A DNA stretch of 64,000 nucleotides from Trichodelitschia bisporula (taxonomy: Eukaryota > Ascomycota > Dothideomycetes > Phaeotrichales > Phaeotrichaceae): contig ML996689.1 of assembly GCA_010356995.1 (NCBI GenBank), forward strand, positions 104,283-168,282. Direction: 5' to 3'. Under the pieces are notes generated by a model, which had not been told where the DNA came from, did not search any database, and saw only the letters and a list, made by a program, of their open reading frames with translations. Positions 12,148-21,353 of this stretch are shown here, in pieces. Numbering within the stretch: position 1 is the first letter of the stretch; each line of letters starts with the position of its first letter. A program made the translations under genes and the position numbers.

Positions 12148-12710
12148 TGCGTAATTTGGTCCTGAAGGAGGCGAGGTTGGAGTGAGGGTGTGGGGGGGGG
12201 TGGTTTGTTCGGGTGGAGATGATCAATTGGTTGACAGCGACGGGTTGTGCTTTGGGTGTGACGGGTAAGGTTATGGTGGAGGTTTTTTTCGGAGCTGTTG
12301 GTGAGGAGGGCTGGCACGGCAGCGGTCGGACTCTCTCCTTCGTCGGAGCTCGGAAGAGAACCCGGTTGGATGCCTGAGCGCTACGGATGTATGCTGTGGA
12401 TGCCTGATGTTGACGTCGTCACCCATCATGACCCACATCCCACCAGTTCATCACCATTATTTCTCTTGTGCCAACTCGGTTCGGCTCGACCTGCAAAACT
12501 TGCATGACTCTTGACACTATCTTTTGGTAGCTGCATTATCGCTGATCAACTGCTCGCTCTTCTGTCCTCTTTTGTCCTCCAATCACTCTCTATCCAACAC
12601 GATCTAGGCCTCCTCTCTTGTACATGATTGCACTGTACCATACTGTAGGATAAGGATACGATCGGACATAGCCAGCTCGCAGCTCGACTACACACCCTCC
12701 CACCGCCACC
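12148..12710. promoter_or_regulatory. divergent promoter region of ATP19 and MTFP1
   Basis: A 563-bp non-coding spacer between two start codons pointing away from each other, both for mitochondrial inner-membrane proteins. The MTFP1 side is C/T-rich (12540-12710), as fungal leaders usually are. No named binding site is claimed. Confidence 0.45.
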
Positions 12711-13672
12711 ATGCCCGCAGACAACGAATCCGACATCCCCCACATCCGCAAAGAATCGCGCCCCGACTTCTCGACTCCGCCGCCAGCGAAGCAGCTCCCC
12801 AAAGCACTGCAGGAGACGCTGGACAATGAGGAGAAAGTATGGGAAGCCATGTACGACGGCACGTAAGTCAGCCGCACACCGCCCCGCCAACCCCATTTGA
12901 CACCCCTCCAGAGCCGGCGAGTCAACCGACTCCTCAGTGCGCTACGCCGGCTACGCCTCCCGCGTCCGCACCATCCTCCACTCCGCCCACCGCTACGTAG
13001 CCTACACCAGCGACATAGGCGAGTCCTTCCGCCCCGTCGCGCACCCGTACCTCGTGCGCGGCGCTTATGGTGTCTCATGGGCCTATCTGGCCGGCGACGT
13101 CGCGTACGAGGGCTACAAGGCCTACCTCCAGAACCAGCGGGTGCTGAATCCGCCAGTAGCGCAAGCGAGCTCGAACGTAGGCGTGCAGACGACGCTGGGG
13201 CCCGGCGTCGCCGGCGGGAGCATGGCGGGCCAGCAGAAGGAGCTGCAGCCGCAGCCGGGGCGTGTGGTGCCGATTGAGGACTATCGGGCCGTTATGGCGC
13301 AGCGGGCTATTTTTCAGAGTCTTGCGTCTATGGGGTTGCCGGCGTTTACGATTCATAGTGCGGTTAAGTACTCGGGGCGGGCGCTGAAGGATGCGAAGAA
13401 TAAGACGTTGCGCTCGTATGGTCCAATCGGGGTACGTTCTTTGGGAGTGTCTGCCAATCATCTGCTGACTTGCATAGCTGGGTCTGGCTATCGTGCCGTT
13501 CCTCCCCTACATCTTCGACGAGCCCGTCGAGCACGCCGTGGAGTGGGTGTTCCACACGGGCTTCAAGGCGGTAGGCGGGCCGTCGGCCGTTGGTGACCGC
13601 CCCGTCACCGGCAGAGACCATCTGCTGGCCAAAGAAAGCAAAGCCGGTGCCCACAAAGAGAAGGAGTTGTGA
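12711..13672 (+). CDS. mitochondrial fission process protein 1 (MTP18/MTFP1 family)
   Basis: Inner mitochondrial membrane protein whose animal homologue promotes fission. Exons 12711-12862, 12912-13431 and 13478-13672 give 288 residues, with introns of 49 and 46 nt. After a polar N-terminus (MPADNESDIPHIRKESRPDF) comes the conserved core: SVRYAGYASRVRTILHSAHRYVAYTSDIGESFRP, then AYGVSWAYLAGDVAYEGYKA. The second conserved block is AIFQSLASMGLPAFTIHSAVKYSGRAL, followed by LGLAIVPFLPYIFDEPVEHAVEWVF. The FDEPVEHAVEW motif near the C-terminus is typical of the family. It is longer than the animal proteins, mainly through the N-terminal tail and a Gln/Gly-rich insert (about residues 125-155). Confidence 0.9.
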
Positions 13673-14093
13673 TGATAGTCCTTGTAATACAAACATCTTC
13701 GCTCTGCTCCTTTCGTGCCTTCGGGATTGGTGTTTTGTACGCCTCTGATTTTTTCTTTGTGCTGGCGGTTTTTCGGATGCCTGCCGGCGATGTCGAGGCC
13801 AGTCGTGGACGTGCAGCTGCGGGGCGTAAGTACCGCATGGCCCGTTTCTCTTTGTACCCGGCTAATAAAAAAATGCCAGGAGTGTTTGAGGACGAGGCAT
13901 AATCGTACGAACGGGGAGGAAAACTCACATCCTCAACAATGGGTGAACATCGTGGCGCCGGTCACAATGTCGCGAGTAGCCATGTCGCCAGCACACAGTC
14001 CCCCATATAAACCACACTCTCACACGTACAATTCCTCGCCATCACCAGCTTCAACAGCACAGTCCGCTCTACAGCCTCGTCTTCTGCATAGCA
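13673..14093. other. intergenic, 3' end of MTFP1 and leader of the acyltransferase
   Basis: 420 bp. The last 130 bp before the next start codon are C/T- and CA-rich, like a fungal 5' leader. No gene seen. Confidence 0.4.
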
Positions 14094-15503
14094 ATGCCGT
14101 CCACTTCTACAGCAAAGTCTCCCGTTACTGAACACCGCATCCCCCTTTCCCCCATCGACGAAACCATAATCCGGAACTACACCCGCACAGTAACCCTCTT
14201 CCCCTTCAGCAATCAATACCTCCGCTCCCACGCCGCCGAAAGAATCGAATCCGCCTTCCAGGCAACCCTCACCCACTACCCGTATCTCGCCGGCACCGTC
14301 CAGCGCCAATCGCCCCCGGGCAATCCTCAGCGCCGCTCCATCCACTACACCCTCCCCCCCCCCACCGTCCGCGATCTCGACCTTTTCAGGGTCGTCGACC
14401 TCTCCTCCACCTACCCCCACACCTACCCCTCCCTCCGCGCCGCCGGTTTCCCATCCTCCGCCTTCCCACCCTCAACCTTCCACTTCTTCCCCGAAGCACC
14501 AGATCCCTCCTCCCCCGCCCCAATCCTCGGCCTCCAGGTTAGTTTCTTCACCGACGGTCTCGCGCTCGCCTTCTACTCGCACCACTCCGTCCTCGACGGC
14601 ACAGGCCGAACCACATTCCTCTCCCGCCTCGCCGCGAACCTGCGCTCTGGCCGCACCGACGACCCCGCAACCGGCCCCCCCGCCGTCGCCGCGTTCCCGA
14701 CCCCAACCATCCCGGCTCCGAGCGCGTTGCCGGAATTCCGCATCGCCTCCCCGGGGGAGCCATTTCCGGCCAGTTGGATATCCCACCCCTCCCCCCCACC
14801 AAGCCGAATCCTAACTTTTGCCCCCGCGACCGTAACCGCGCTCAAGAAATCCCTAAACGCACACTCGACCTTCGACGCGCTCACGGCGCTGATATGCGTG
14901 TCCATGAGCCGCGCGCGGTACGCGGCGTTCCGCGCTGCTAATCCCGGGTCCGCGGAGGAGGGCAAGGCCGATGTCCGGCCGCGCTTCGGTCTCGTGCTCG
15001 ACGTGCGGGGCCGGGCGGACCCGCCGCTTCCGAAAGGATACATCGGAAACGCGGCGCTGTATACATTCGCCACCGGTCCGACGTTCGACTCCATGATGTC
15101 GGACGCTGCGTCAGCGCGGGCGGCGGTAGCAAAGGCGATACGGGGTGCTATCGAGGAGGTAGACGGTCCCTGGGTCTCCTCCCGCCTTGCCTTCCTCGCC
15201 GCCGCGGTAGCGCGAGGCGAAGCCGAGCACGTAGGGTGCGGACTCGACTGCGCTGGGACGGACATCATGGTCACATCCTGGGCGGGTTTCAGCGGGGGCG
15301 AAGAATGGAGCATTCCGGGTGCGGGAAGCGTGGGTGCTGTTCGGAAGCCGTGGGGCCCGGTGGACGGGGGAGTGATTTTCCTGCCGCGGGTACCGGGGGG
15401 AGGGGTGGAGGTTATGGTGGGTTTGAGGGAGGGGGTTATGCGGGAGTTTNNNNNNNNNNNNNNNNNNNNNNNNNNNNNNNNNNNNNNNNNNNNNAGGGGT
15501 TGA
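14094..15503 (+). CDS. BAHD/transferase-family acyltransferase, 3' end interrupted by an assembly gap
   Basis: Acyl-CoA-dependent O/N-acyltransferase of the fungal BAHD-like family (relatives of trichothecene 3-O-acetyltransferase). One long exon starts at MPSTSTAKSPVTEHRIPLSPID. The catalytic HxxxD motif is present as H164-S-V-L-D168 (YSHHSVLDGTGR). The C-terminal half has RFGLVLDVRGRADPPLPKGYIGNA, a block typical of fungal members, and the structural Gly-rich region near SWAGFSGGEEWSIPGAGSVG. The frame continues through MVGLREGVMREF into 45 Ns at 15450. With the gap taken as 45 bases the frame stops at 15503. The more protein-like reading after the gap is another frame (VERMEERGQELGRAG), so the true gap length is probably not 45. 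Substrate unknown; no secondary-metabolite cluster surrounds it. Confidence 0.82.
   Translation: MPSTSTAKSPVTEHRIPLSPIDETIIRNYTRTVTLFPFSNQYLRSHAAERIESAFQATLTHYPYLAGTVQRQSPPGNPQRRSIHYTLPPPTVRDLDLFRVVDLSSTYPHTYPSLRAAGFPSSAFPPSTFHFFPEAPDPSSPAPILGLQVSFFTDGLALAFYSHHSVLDGTGRTTFLSRLAANLRSGRTDDPATGPPAVAAFPTPTIPAPSALPEFRIASPGEPFPASWISHPSPPPSRILTFAPATVTALKKSLNAHSTFDALTALICVSMSRARYAAFRAANPGSAEEGKADVRPRFGLVLDVRGRADPPLPKGYIGNAALYTFATGPTFDSMMSDAASARAAVAKAIRGAIEEVDGPWVSSRLAFLAAAVARGEAEHVGCGLDCAGTDIMVTSWAGFSGGEEWSIPGAGSVGAVRKPWGPVDGGVIFLPRVPGGGVEVMVGLREGVMREFXXXXXXXXXXXXXXXRG
15450..15494. other. assembly gap (45 N)
   Basis: Run of N inside the 3' end of the acyltransferase gene. Confidence 1.
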
Positions 15504-15944
15504 ACGGATGGAAGAGAGGGGGCAGGAGCTGGGGAGGGCTGGGAGGAAGAGGAGGTGGAGTGAGGTGAGTAATATGGGCGGACTCTTGTGCTACTATTGT
15601 ATCATCTCCTTGTACCATTGTGTAAGGCTGTAGGTTTGTACTAATGAATTGGCTTTTTTGCGCAGCGGCCGTGTGGGCATCGCGGCTGGCTGCGGGAGTG
15701 GGGTGTGGACTGAGGCCGTTGCATCGCGGAGCATGGGAGGGGCTATTGGCCGCAGGGTCAAGACTCAGCCTTGCGGAGACAAAAATCATCGCCACGCACG
15801 AATCTCACGGCAAGCACGGCAAAGCACGCCGACCGGTCAAGAATGCCATCGCAGTGAGTGGGGTGCTTCATTGCTAACATGCAAGCGATCGCATTATATA
15901 TGATCCTCATCGTCCTCGGCCACAATTCCTCGCCTTAAGTGCTG
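15504..15944. other. intergenic, no gene seen
   Basis: About 440 bp after the acyltransferase. The first 60 bp may still belong to that gene if the gap length is wrong. No other feature seen. Confidence 0.4.
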
Positions 15945-16377
15945 TTACTCGGACTTCTTGTTCTTGTTCTTCTTCTCGCTCGCTGCGGCTTCCGAGGCGG
16001 GAATGTTTTCAATACGCACAAAGTGCTTGACATTATTACTGACAAAGTCACTAGCACCTCAATCCATCGGGATCTGAAACTGACCGGATAGCCTAGCGAA
16101 CCTTGCTTGCCAGTACGAACAGGCGCTTCCGGCTGCAGTCGTAGGCCCAGGTTCCGTCGAAGCGGGGCCACCGAGCAACTTGACCGCGAATCCTCCGATA
16201 TAGGCGTGTTCAACGCCCTGGTCCTGGAGAATCGAAGAGACTGCCTCGATGGTGTGGTTTTATCTCCGGGCACTCCATCAGGTCCAGGGTATTGTCGGGC
16301 CAGGCTGCCTCTAGAGCGTCACCTCCAATCGCCCGGCAGGCCGCCAGAGAATCGTGCCCACCGTTCATAAGATTCAT
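15945..16377 (-). pseudogene. decayed gene fragment, possibly nucleotidyltransferase-like
   Basis: Stretches of convincing protein sequence occur on the minus strand in all three frames, as in a decayed gene. From ATG at 16377 one frame reads MNLMNGGHDSLAACRAIGGD and continues to MECPEI. After a shift near 16246, at a short A-run, another frame reads TIEAVSSILQDQGVEHAYIG and then GFAVKLLGG. A third reads RFDGTWAYDCSRKRLFVLAS. The end is Lys-rich (EKKNKNKKSE, stop at 15945). The HAYIGGFAVKLLG pattern resembles the N-terminus of fungal nucleotidyltransferase-fold proteins, a weak match from memory. The first frame extends upstream through a TAG at 16452-16450 into the repeat units next door, so both may be one former gene. 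Confidence 0.4.
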
Positions 16378-17521
16378 GCGGCACATCACTGCATGGTAGG
16401 CGTTGGTTTTGACGAGACTCTTGACGGTCTCGGAGACTCGAAGGTTGCGCTACGCAATTTGCTTGCCAGTCGACTTTCCAATGCTCGGGGCGCGAAGGCA
16501 GAGAGTGGTGGGTGGAGCTTCATGTTTGATATTGTAAAGACGGGATGAAGAGTGGAGCCTAGGAAAGGGCCTCGTCGTCAGCAACCCTTTATCATACCGC
16601 TTCAAGACTTACATCTTGCGAAGGATGATCTCCCCATAAACTGGCATGGTCAGCTTTCCAGCAGTTGGGGCGCGAAGGCAGAGAATGGTGTATTGGCGTT
16701 TCATCTTCCGTCTTTTCGTAAGACGGTACCCGTATCTGAGGCTGAGAAAGGGCCTCGTCATCAGCAACCCTTTAGAATATCGCTTCAAGACTTACACCTT
16801 GCGAAGAAGGATCTCCTCATGAACCGGCATGGTCGACTTTCCAACACTCGGGGCGCGAAGGCAGATAACGGCGGGCTGTCGGTTCATCTTCCGTCTTTTT
16901 GTGAAGACGGGACGATGAGTTGAGCCTGGGAAAAGGCCTCGTAGTTAGCAGCCCATCAGCATATCGCTTCAAGACGTATATTTTGCAGAAGATTCTGTCC
17001 AGTTGAAACCGGCAATGTTCTCGACAAACCAAGTCTGAGTCGCAGACGACATCTTGTGGAGAAGGGTGTCGAAGATGGTTCAGGTATTGGAAGGCACCGG
17101 CGTCCGGTATGTTTCGGCGTATGTGTCACAGGCATATCGGATTCGCGGTCACTGTCGGTGCCGCTCTCTTTGCCTGCCTCCTCAGTGGTTGTGCGGGCAG
17201 TAGGTGACATGGTCTCATGATCTGTCTGCTCTGGGCTTCGGCCTCAAGCTCAGTTTCAGCCCCCTCATCCTCATCAGGAGTGTCGGGACGCAACGTCTCG
17301 TCGCGGGTCGGTGAGTCATCCGCCATAGCAGCGTCTGACATCGGATCTGACGCACAGCAGTCAATATATGGTTTCCTCGCGCAATGTGCGTAGGGCCATT
17401 CACCTACTGATGGGTAAGGTGTTTGCTCTGAGCAGTTGCTCTCGGCGATGTGATAATGGTCAAAATATTCTGCTTCTGAGCAGGTGCTCTCGGCAGGAGG
17501 CGACAATGGTCGGGTCTGCAT
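16378..17521 (-). pseudogene. degenerate multi-exon locus with tandem exon-intron units
   Basis: I do not recognise the family. An ORF starts at ATG 17521 (MQTRPLSPPAESTCSEAEYF), is acidic (DTPDEDEGAETELEAEAQ) and loses its frame near 17240. The frame that then looks coding reads MSPTARTTTEEAGKESGTDS, and a third reads AGAFQYLNHLRHPSPQDV. From 17045 down to about 16450 the sequence is made of repeated units that read as a 129-130 nt exon plus a 54-nt intron. Exon copies encode CLRAPTAGKLTMPVYGEI, CLRAPSVGKSTMPVHEEI and CLRAPSIGKSTGK. Frame breaks, a lost splice donor and an in-frame TAG argue for decay. Copy A of the dispersed promoter-like element lies upstream on the same strand. Confidence 0.4.
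16559..17045 (-). repeat. tandem array of about 183-bp units
   Basis: The 15-mer GGGGCGCGAAGGCAG (plus strand) recurs at 16487, 16667 and 16850, and a worn copy lies near 17030, giving spacings of 180-184 bp. On the minus strand the three spacer segments 16612-16559, 16795-16742 and 16979-16926 are each 54 nt. The first two begin GTAAGTCTTGAAGCG and end in TAG or CAG, so they look like introns. The third keeps the body but its donor has become ATACGT. Confidence 0.75.
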
Positions 17522-18469
17522 GGCAGTTAGCTGCGGCTCTGCTCATGCATGGCATGTAGTCGGAGCTTCTCACGAATGGGCGAGTGCAGCGAGAGATGAT
17601 TGAATGCTCCGAAGAGTTTAGAATTCTCGCTGTAACCCTGAGAGATGAAGGGGATAGCAGTATTATGTCCCAGACGTTGCCCGTGACAGTATACCTCACA
17701 GAGGTGCTTCTCTAGAAGATGCGGAGCAAACAGCAGTCCTGGTGCAGACAAAAGCAGACAATCGAGAGATGAATGAGAGGAAAGCGTTGCAAAGGCTCTA
17801 TAAGTTCCATCTTGACGAGCGATGAAAAGATTGATGAATCGGTATTGAGAGATGAAGTGGGAAGCCTTTGAGTTGATGGTGCTGTGGTATGGAAGCTGAT
17901 GGAGGCGTCGGCTTGACGGTTTGAGTTTCCGTGGTGGGAAGTGATGAATTGTTGAAAGATGATTGATGATTGGAGAGATGAACGAGAGAAGAAGAGTCAG
18001 AGACGCTCGAGACTTAAATACACCGTTGGTGCCAAGTATCGTCCCAAGCTCCTTCCTCCCATCATGCGCACATTACATCATGTTCCTTCCTAAGAGTGAC
18101 ATGTTCCTTCCCAAGCAATGTGCTCCTTCCTCCCGTCATGAGCACATTACATCATGTTCCTTCCCAAGAGTAGCATGCTTGCCTGAGGTGTGTCTACACC
18201 AGATTCAAAGAGTCAATGGGGTGGCAGTCGGTGCCCAACAATGTCACCACATTTCCTGCTAAGCCATAAAGCAAGAAGGGGAGCTTCGTAATATGTAGTT
18301 ACAGACGCTCACGATGCAGAGACGTGGCCAAAAAAGTCGTAGTCAAGCCCTGTCCAACATGAGAATGAAGCATGTCATAAGAAAGGCCATTGCCACTGCT
18401 GTAGGACGCCTCATCCACCCGCCATCAAACCAACGCGCAGCGTCTCCATCACCAAACCCAAGGCCAACC
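17522..18469. other. leader-like tract and dispersed element A
   Basis: On the minus strand 18000-17590 holds at least five copies of a CATCTCTC-type octamer within C/T-rich sequence, resembling a long fungal 5' leader. An ATG at 17810 opens only a 32-codon frame. Another frame without ATG (GLLFAPHLLEKHLCEVYCHG) looks protein-like but stops before 17521. The dispersed promoter-like element A is listed separately. Confidence 0.35.
18007..18172 (-). repeat. dispersed promoter-like element, copy A
   Basis: Shares with copies B (22044-22120) and C (28013-28084) a block which, in the presumed transcription direction (minus here), reads CATGATGTAATGTGCGCATG, then ATGGGAGGAAGGAGC, about 20 variable bases, GTGTATTTAAG and CTCGAG. 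In copy A the upstream block is duplicated: plus strand 18049-18090 and 18122-18164 are nearly identical. A C/T-rich leader follows on the minus strand. Confidence 0.65.
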
Positions 18470-21353
18470 CTACTGCGGCACATCCTCAACCCTCAACCCC
18501 TTAATAACCTCAATCCTCGCCTCCGAATCCAGGGTGTAAACACGCAGCCCAACAACGCAAACCGCGTTCCACGGATCTTTGGCAAACATATCATCATCCG
18601 TCTCATCGCCGCTGCTCTCGTCTTCCGACGGCGTCGGTGGGCCATCGACTTCACTGTCCCATGAAAAGTCCGAGTCGGCGACGGAGCTGATCTCGCTCAG
18701 CGCGTCCTCGGAATCGGATTCGCAGTGGTGGTCGAGCTCGCTCAGGTCGTCGGCGGGTGAGTTCCTGCCGGCACCGGGGGCGGAGGGAGCTTCAGGGGCG
18801 GAGGGAGCTTCGGGGGGGGAGATGCCGGCTTTGGAGTCTTCCTCTTCTTCTTCCTCGTCGTCGTCGTCGTCCTCTTCTTCGTCTTCATCTTCCCACTCGA
18901 CTTCTTCGCCTTTACCTTCATCCTTGGCTCCGACCTCGGCCTCAGCCTCGTCATCGCCGTCCTCAGACGAATCTTCAGCTTCAGGCTCAGCGGCCACGGG
19001 AACGTCTTTTCCTTTCGGTTTGACCGTTTCCTCAGCTGCAGGCTTGTCATCCTTCTTCGCAGCGGCCCCCTTCCTACTCATCTTGCCCTTAGCAATCTCC
19101 CTCTTAGCCCTCCCAGCCTTCTCATCCTCCTTCTTCTTCGCCTTCTCAGCCCTCTTCCTCTCCACCCTCTCCCTCCGCTCCGCCTTCTTAATCTCCAACT
19201 TCCGCTTCTCCTCCGCCCTGACACGCCTCTTCCTTGCCTTCTCCTTCGCCCGCTCCTTGCGCCTCTGCCTTCGCTCCACAAGCAGTGCCTCATGCTCCTC
19301 CCACCGCGCATCCCGGCAATCCTCCCTCTCATTCTCCTTCTCCTTTTCGCGCAACCTCCCCTTCGCATGCGCAAGCTCAAAGCTCCTTCCCACAGCCATA
19401 AGTTTCTCAGCCTTGTCCGTGCGATACTTGCGAATAGCCTCCGCGCGGGTCAGCGCGTCGCCCCGCTCAGCCTCGATCTTGACTAGCACCGTGTACGTGC
19501 CGGCATCGAGATGTGTCTCCGCGCTGCACGAGCGCCGCGAGCCAGGCCGCTCCATCGATCTTAGCAGATACGTCTCCTCGCCCGCGCGATACAGCCGGAA
19601 GTGCAGGTAGAACGCAAACCGGCCCGCTAGACCACGGAAGTAGCGCTCGTCCGGCTGCGCGAGCACAATAACCGTGGGTCCCGCCTTAGGGAGCGTAAGC
19701 GTAAAGCCAGTGTCTAGGTACGTGGGCGCCCAGGGTGCGTTGAGCGCAGTCCACTGCTGGGTAACGCTCCACTCCGGGCCAATAAGCCGCGTGCGATTGA
19801 TCTCAGGATAGAACTTGAGGAAGTCGCGGTAGGCAATCCAGAAGATGCCGTCGTCGCCGAATGTGTGCTGTAGCTCTTTCATAACCTCTGGACTCCACTC
19901 GCGGCTGCCGTCCGACCACCGCCCGTTCCACTCCACCCGACCCCAGGGGTTGCGGATCTTGAGCAGGCGGACTGTGGATTCGCCTGTGCCGGGCAGCGGC
20001 TTGCCTATTTTTGAGGCTTTTTCTTCTTCCGCTTTGATGTTGGCCGGCTTTGCGATCTCGCGCGCAGAGAGGACGGTGTACGCGTGCCCGCGGACGAAAC
20101 CTTCTTCGTCGGCCGGGAGGTCGTCGCGGCCACGCCGGCTGGAGCAGTTGAATAGGAAGGCGTCGTTGACTTGCAAGAGCTCGCGCCACAGCTGCTCTTT
20201 GTCGAGGATGTCTTCGGTGTCGGTGCTGGTGGCTACGCCGCCGGTGAGGTCTTCGATGCCCTCGCTGGAAGGGAGTTAGCTAGTAAGAGGAAGGGGTAGA
20301 GTATACGCACCCTGGGTATCCCCCCTCAATTGCCTGGTAGTCCCCATGTGCCTTAGCATACGCCTTCTCCATCAGCGGCAACCACGTCTCGTTCAGACTC
20401 TCGCAGCTAGCAAAATACAGCGCACGACTCCCCTTTCGCAGCCCATCGCGGAAGTCAGCAGGCAGCGGACGGATCTCAGCGCCCAACTGGCACAGCTCCG
20501 TGGTGAAGGGGTTCTGGTCGCCGGGCACGCGGAGGAGATACTCAGTCTGGTAGTTCGTCGCATCGTCGGTGTGCCCAAGACACAACCGATCATCCACCAC
20601 ACTGCTAACCCACTCCCCATCGCGAAAGAACACAAACCCATACACCCCCACCTTCTCATCCCTCGCCACACAAAGCCGTTCCAACAACGCCGTCTTCCCA
20701 CTCAACGCACTCAACGCCGCCAAAAACCAACAATCCCCATTCCGTCCCTGCCTCACATCCGCCGCGGACGGGCCATCCTCAAAGAAAACCGGATTCTCAA
20801 AAATATCCTCCACGCGCTTCACAGTACCCACGCCCTTCAGTCCCTGGACACTCATAGGCCTCGCCTCCGCCCCCAAACTCTCCAACGTCTCCGGCTTGGC
20901 AAGCATAAACAACGGATCAAAGTACTTAGTATTCAGCCTGCGGGACTCCTGTACTATGGCCGCGACTTTAGCCCGACAACTCGCCGCCGCCTCGTCGAAG
21001 CTCGTCGCCGCGCGCTGGCTCCCCACCACGCCCGCCGTGTTCTGCCGCAGCGTCAAGTGCACCGGTCGGCCCTCGACGTCGCGCTCGACGCCGGATGCGG
21101 GTTGGGCGTGCGCGGCGCGGCGCCCGCGGAGGCGGGCCTTGCGGTCGGTGTGCTTTTTGCGTGTGAATGCGTCCCAGTGATGGTAGAAGGCGTCGTCTTT
21201 TAGCTTCTCGGCGGGGTTGGCGGACGGGGGGTCGTCCGGAGGGGGGGCTGGGGGTGCATCTTCCGCGTCATCGTAGAGGGGGCCTGGGTCGTACTCGTCG
21301 CCGACGGGTTGGGGGTGGGCGTGGCCGTGGGATATGGGGCGGAGGGGACGCAT
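18470..21353 (-). CDS. calpain-family cysteine protease with long charged tail
   Basis: Calpain-like (C2 peptidase) protease of 945 residues. Exons 21353-20311 and 20264-18470 flank a 46-nt intron whose removal restores YPGEGIEDLTGGVA, a calpain landmark. The catalytic triad is complete: Cys208 in GRNGDCWFLAALSAL, His408 in GFVRGHAYTVLSA and Asn453 in IRNPWGRVEWNG. The protease core spans about residues 150-520, with FWIAYRDFLKFYPEINRTRL at its end. A beta-rich domain resembling calpain domain III follows to about 640. The rest is low complexity: a Lys/Arg/Glu helix (about 640-730), then acidic Asp/Glu runs and Ser-rich acidic repeats, ending in GLRVYTLDSEARIEVIKGLR. The start is the first ATG of the frame (MRPLRPISHGHAHPQP). 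It is not the PalB/Rim13 type by overall layout, though I could not test this. Confidence 0.9.

Noticed and set aside
16552-16923. Plus-strand ORF of 123 codons with an internal 60-residue duplication
   Set aside because: It reads antisense through the exon-intron units; the minus strand has intron signals at the matching positions, so I prefer that reading.
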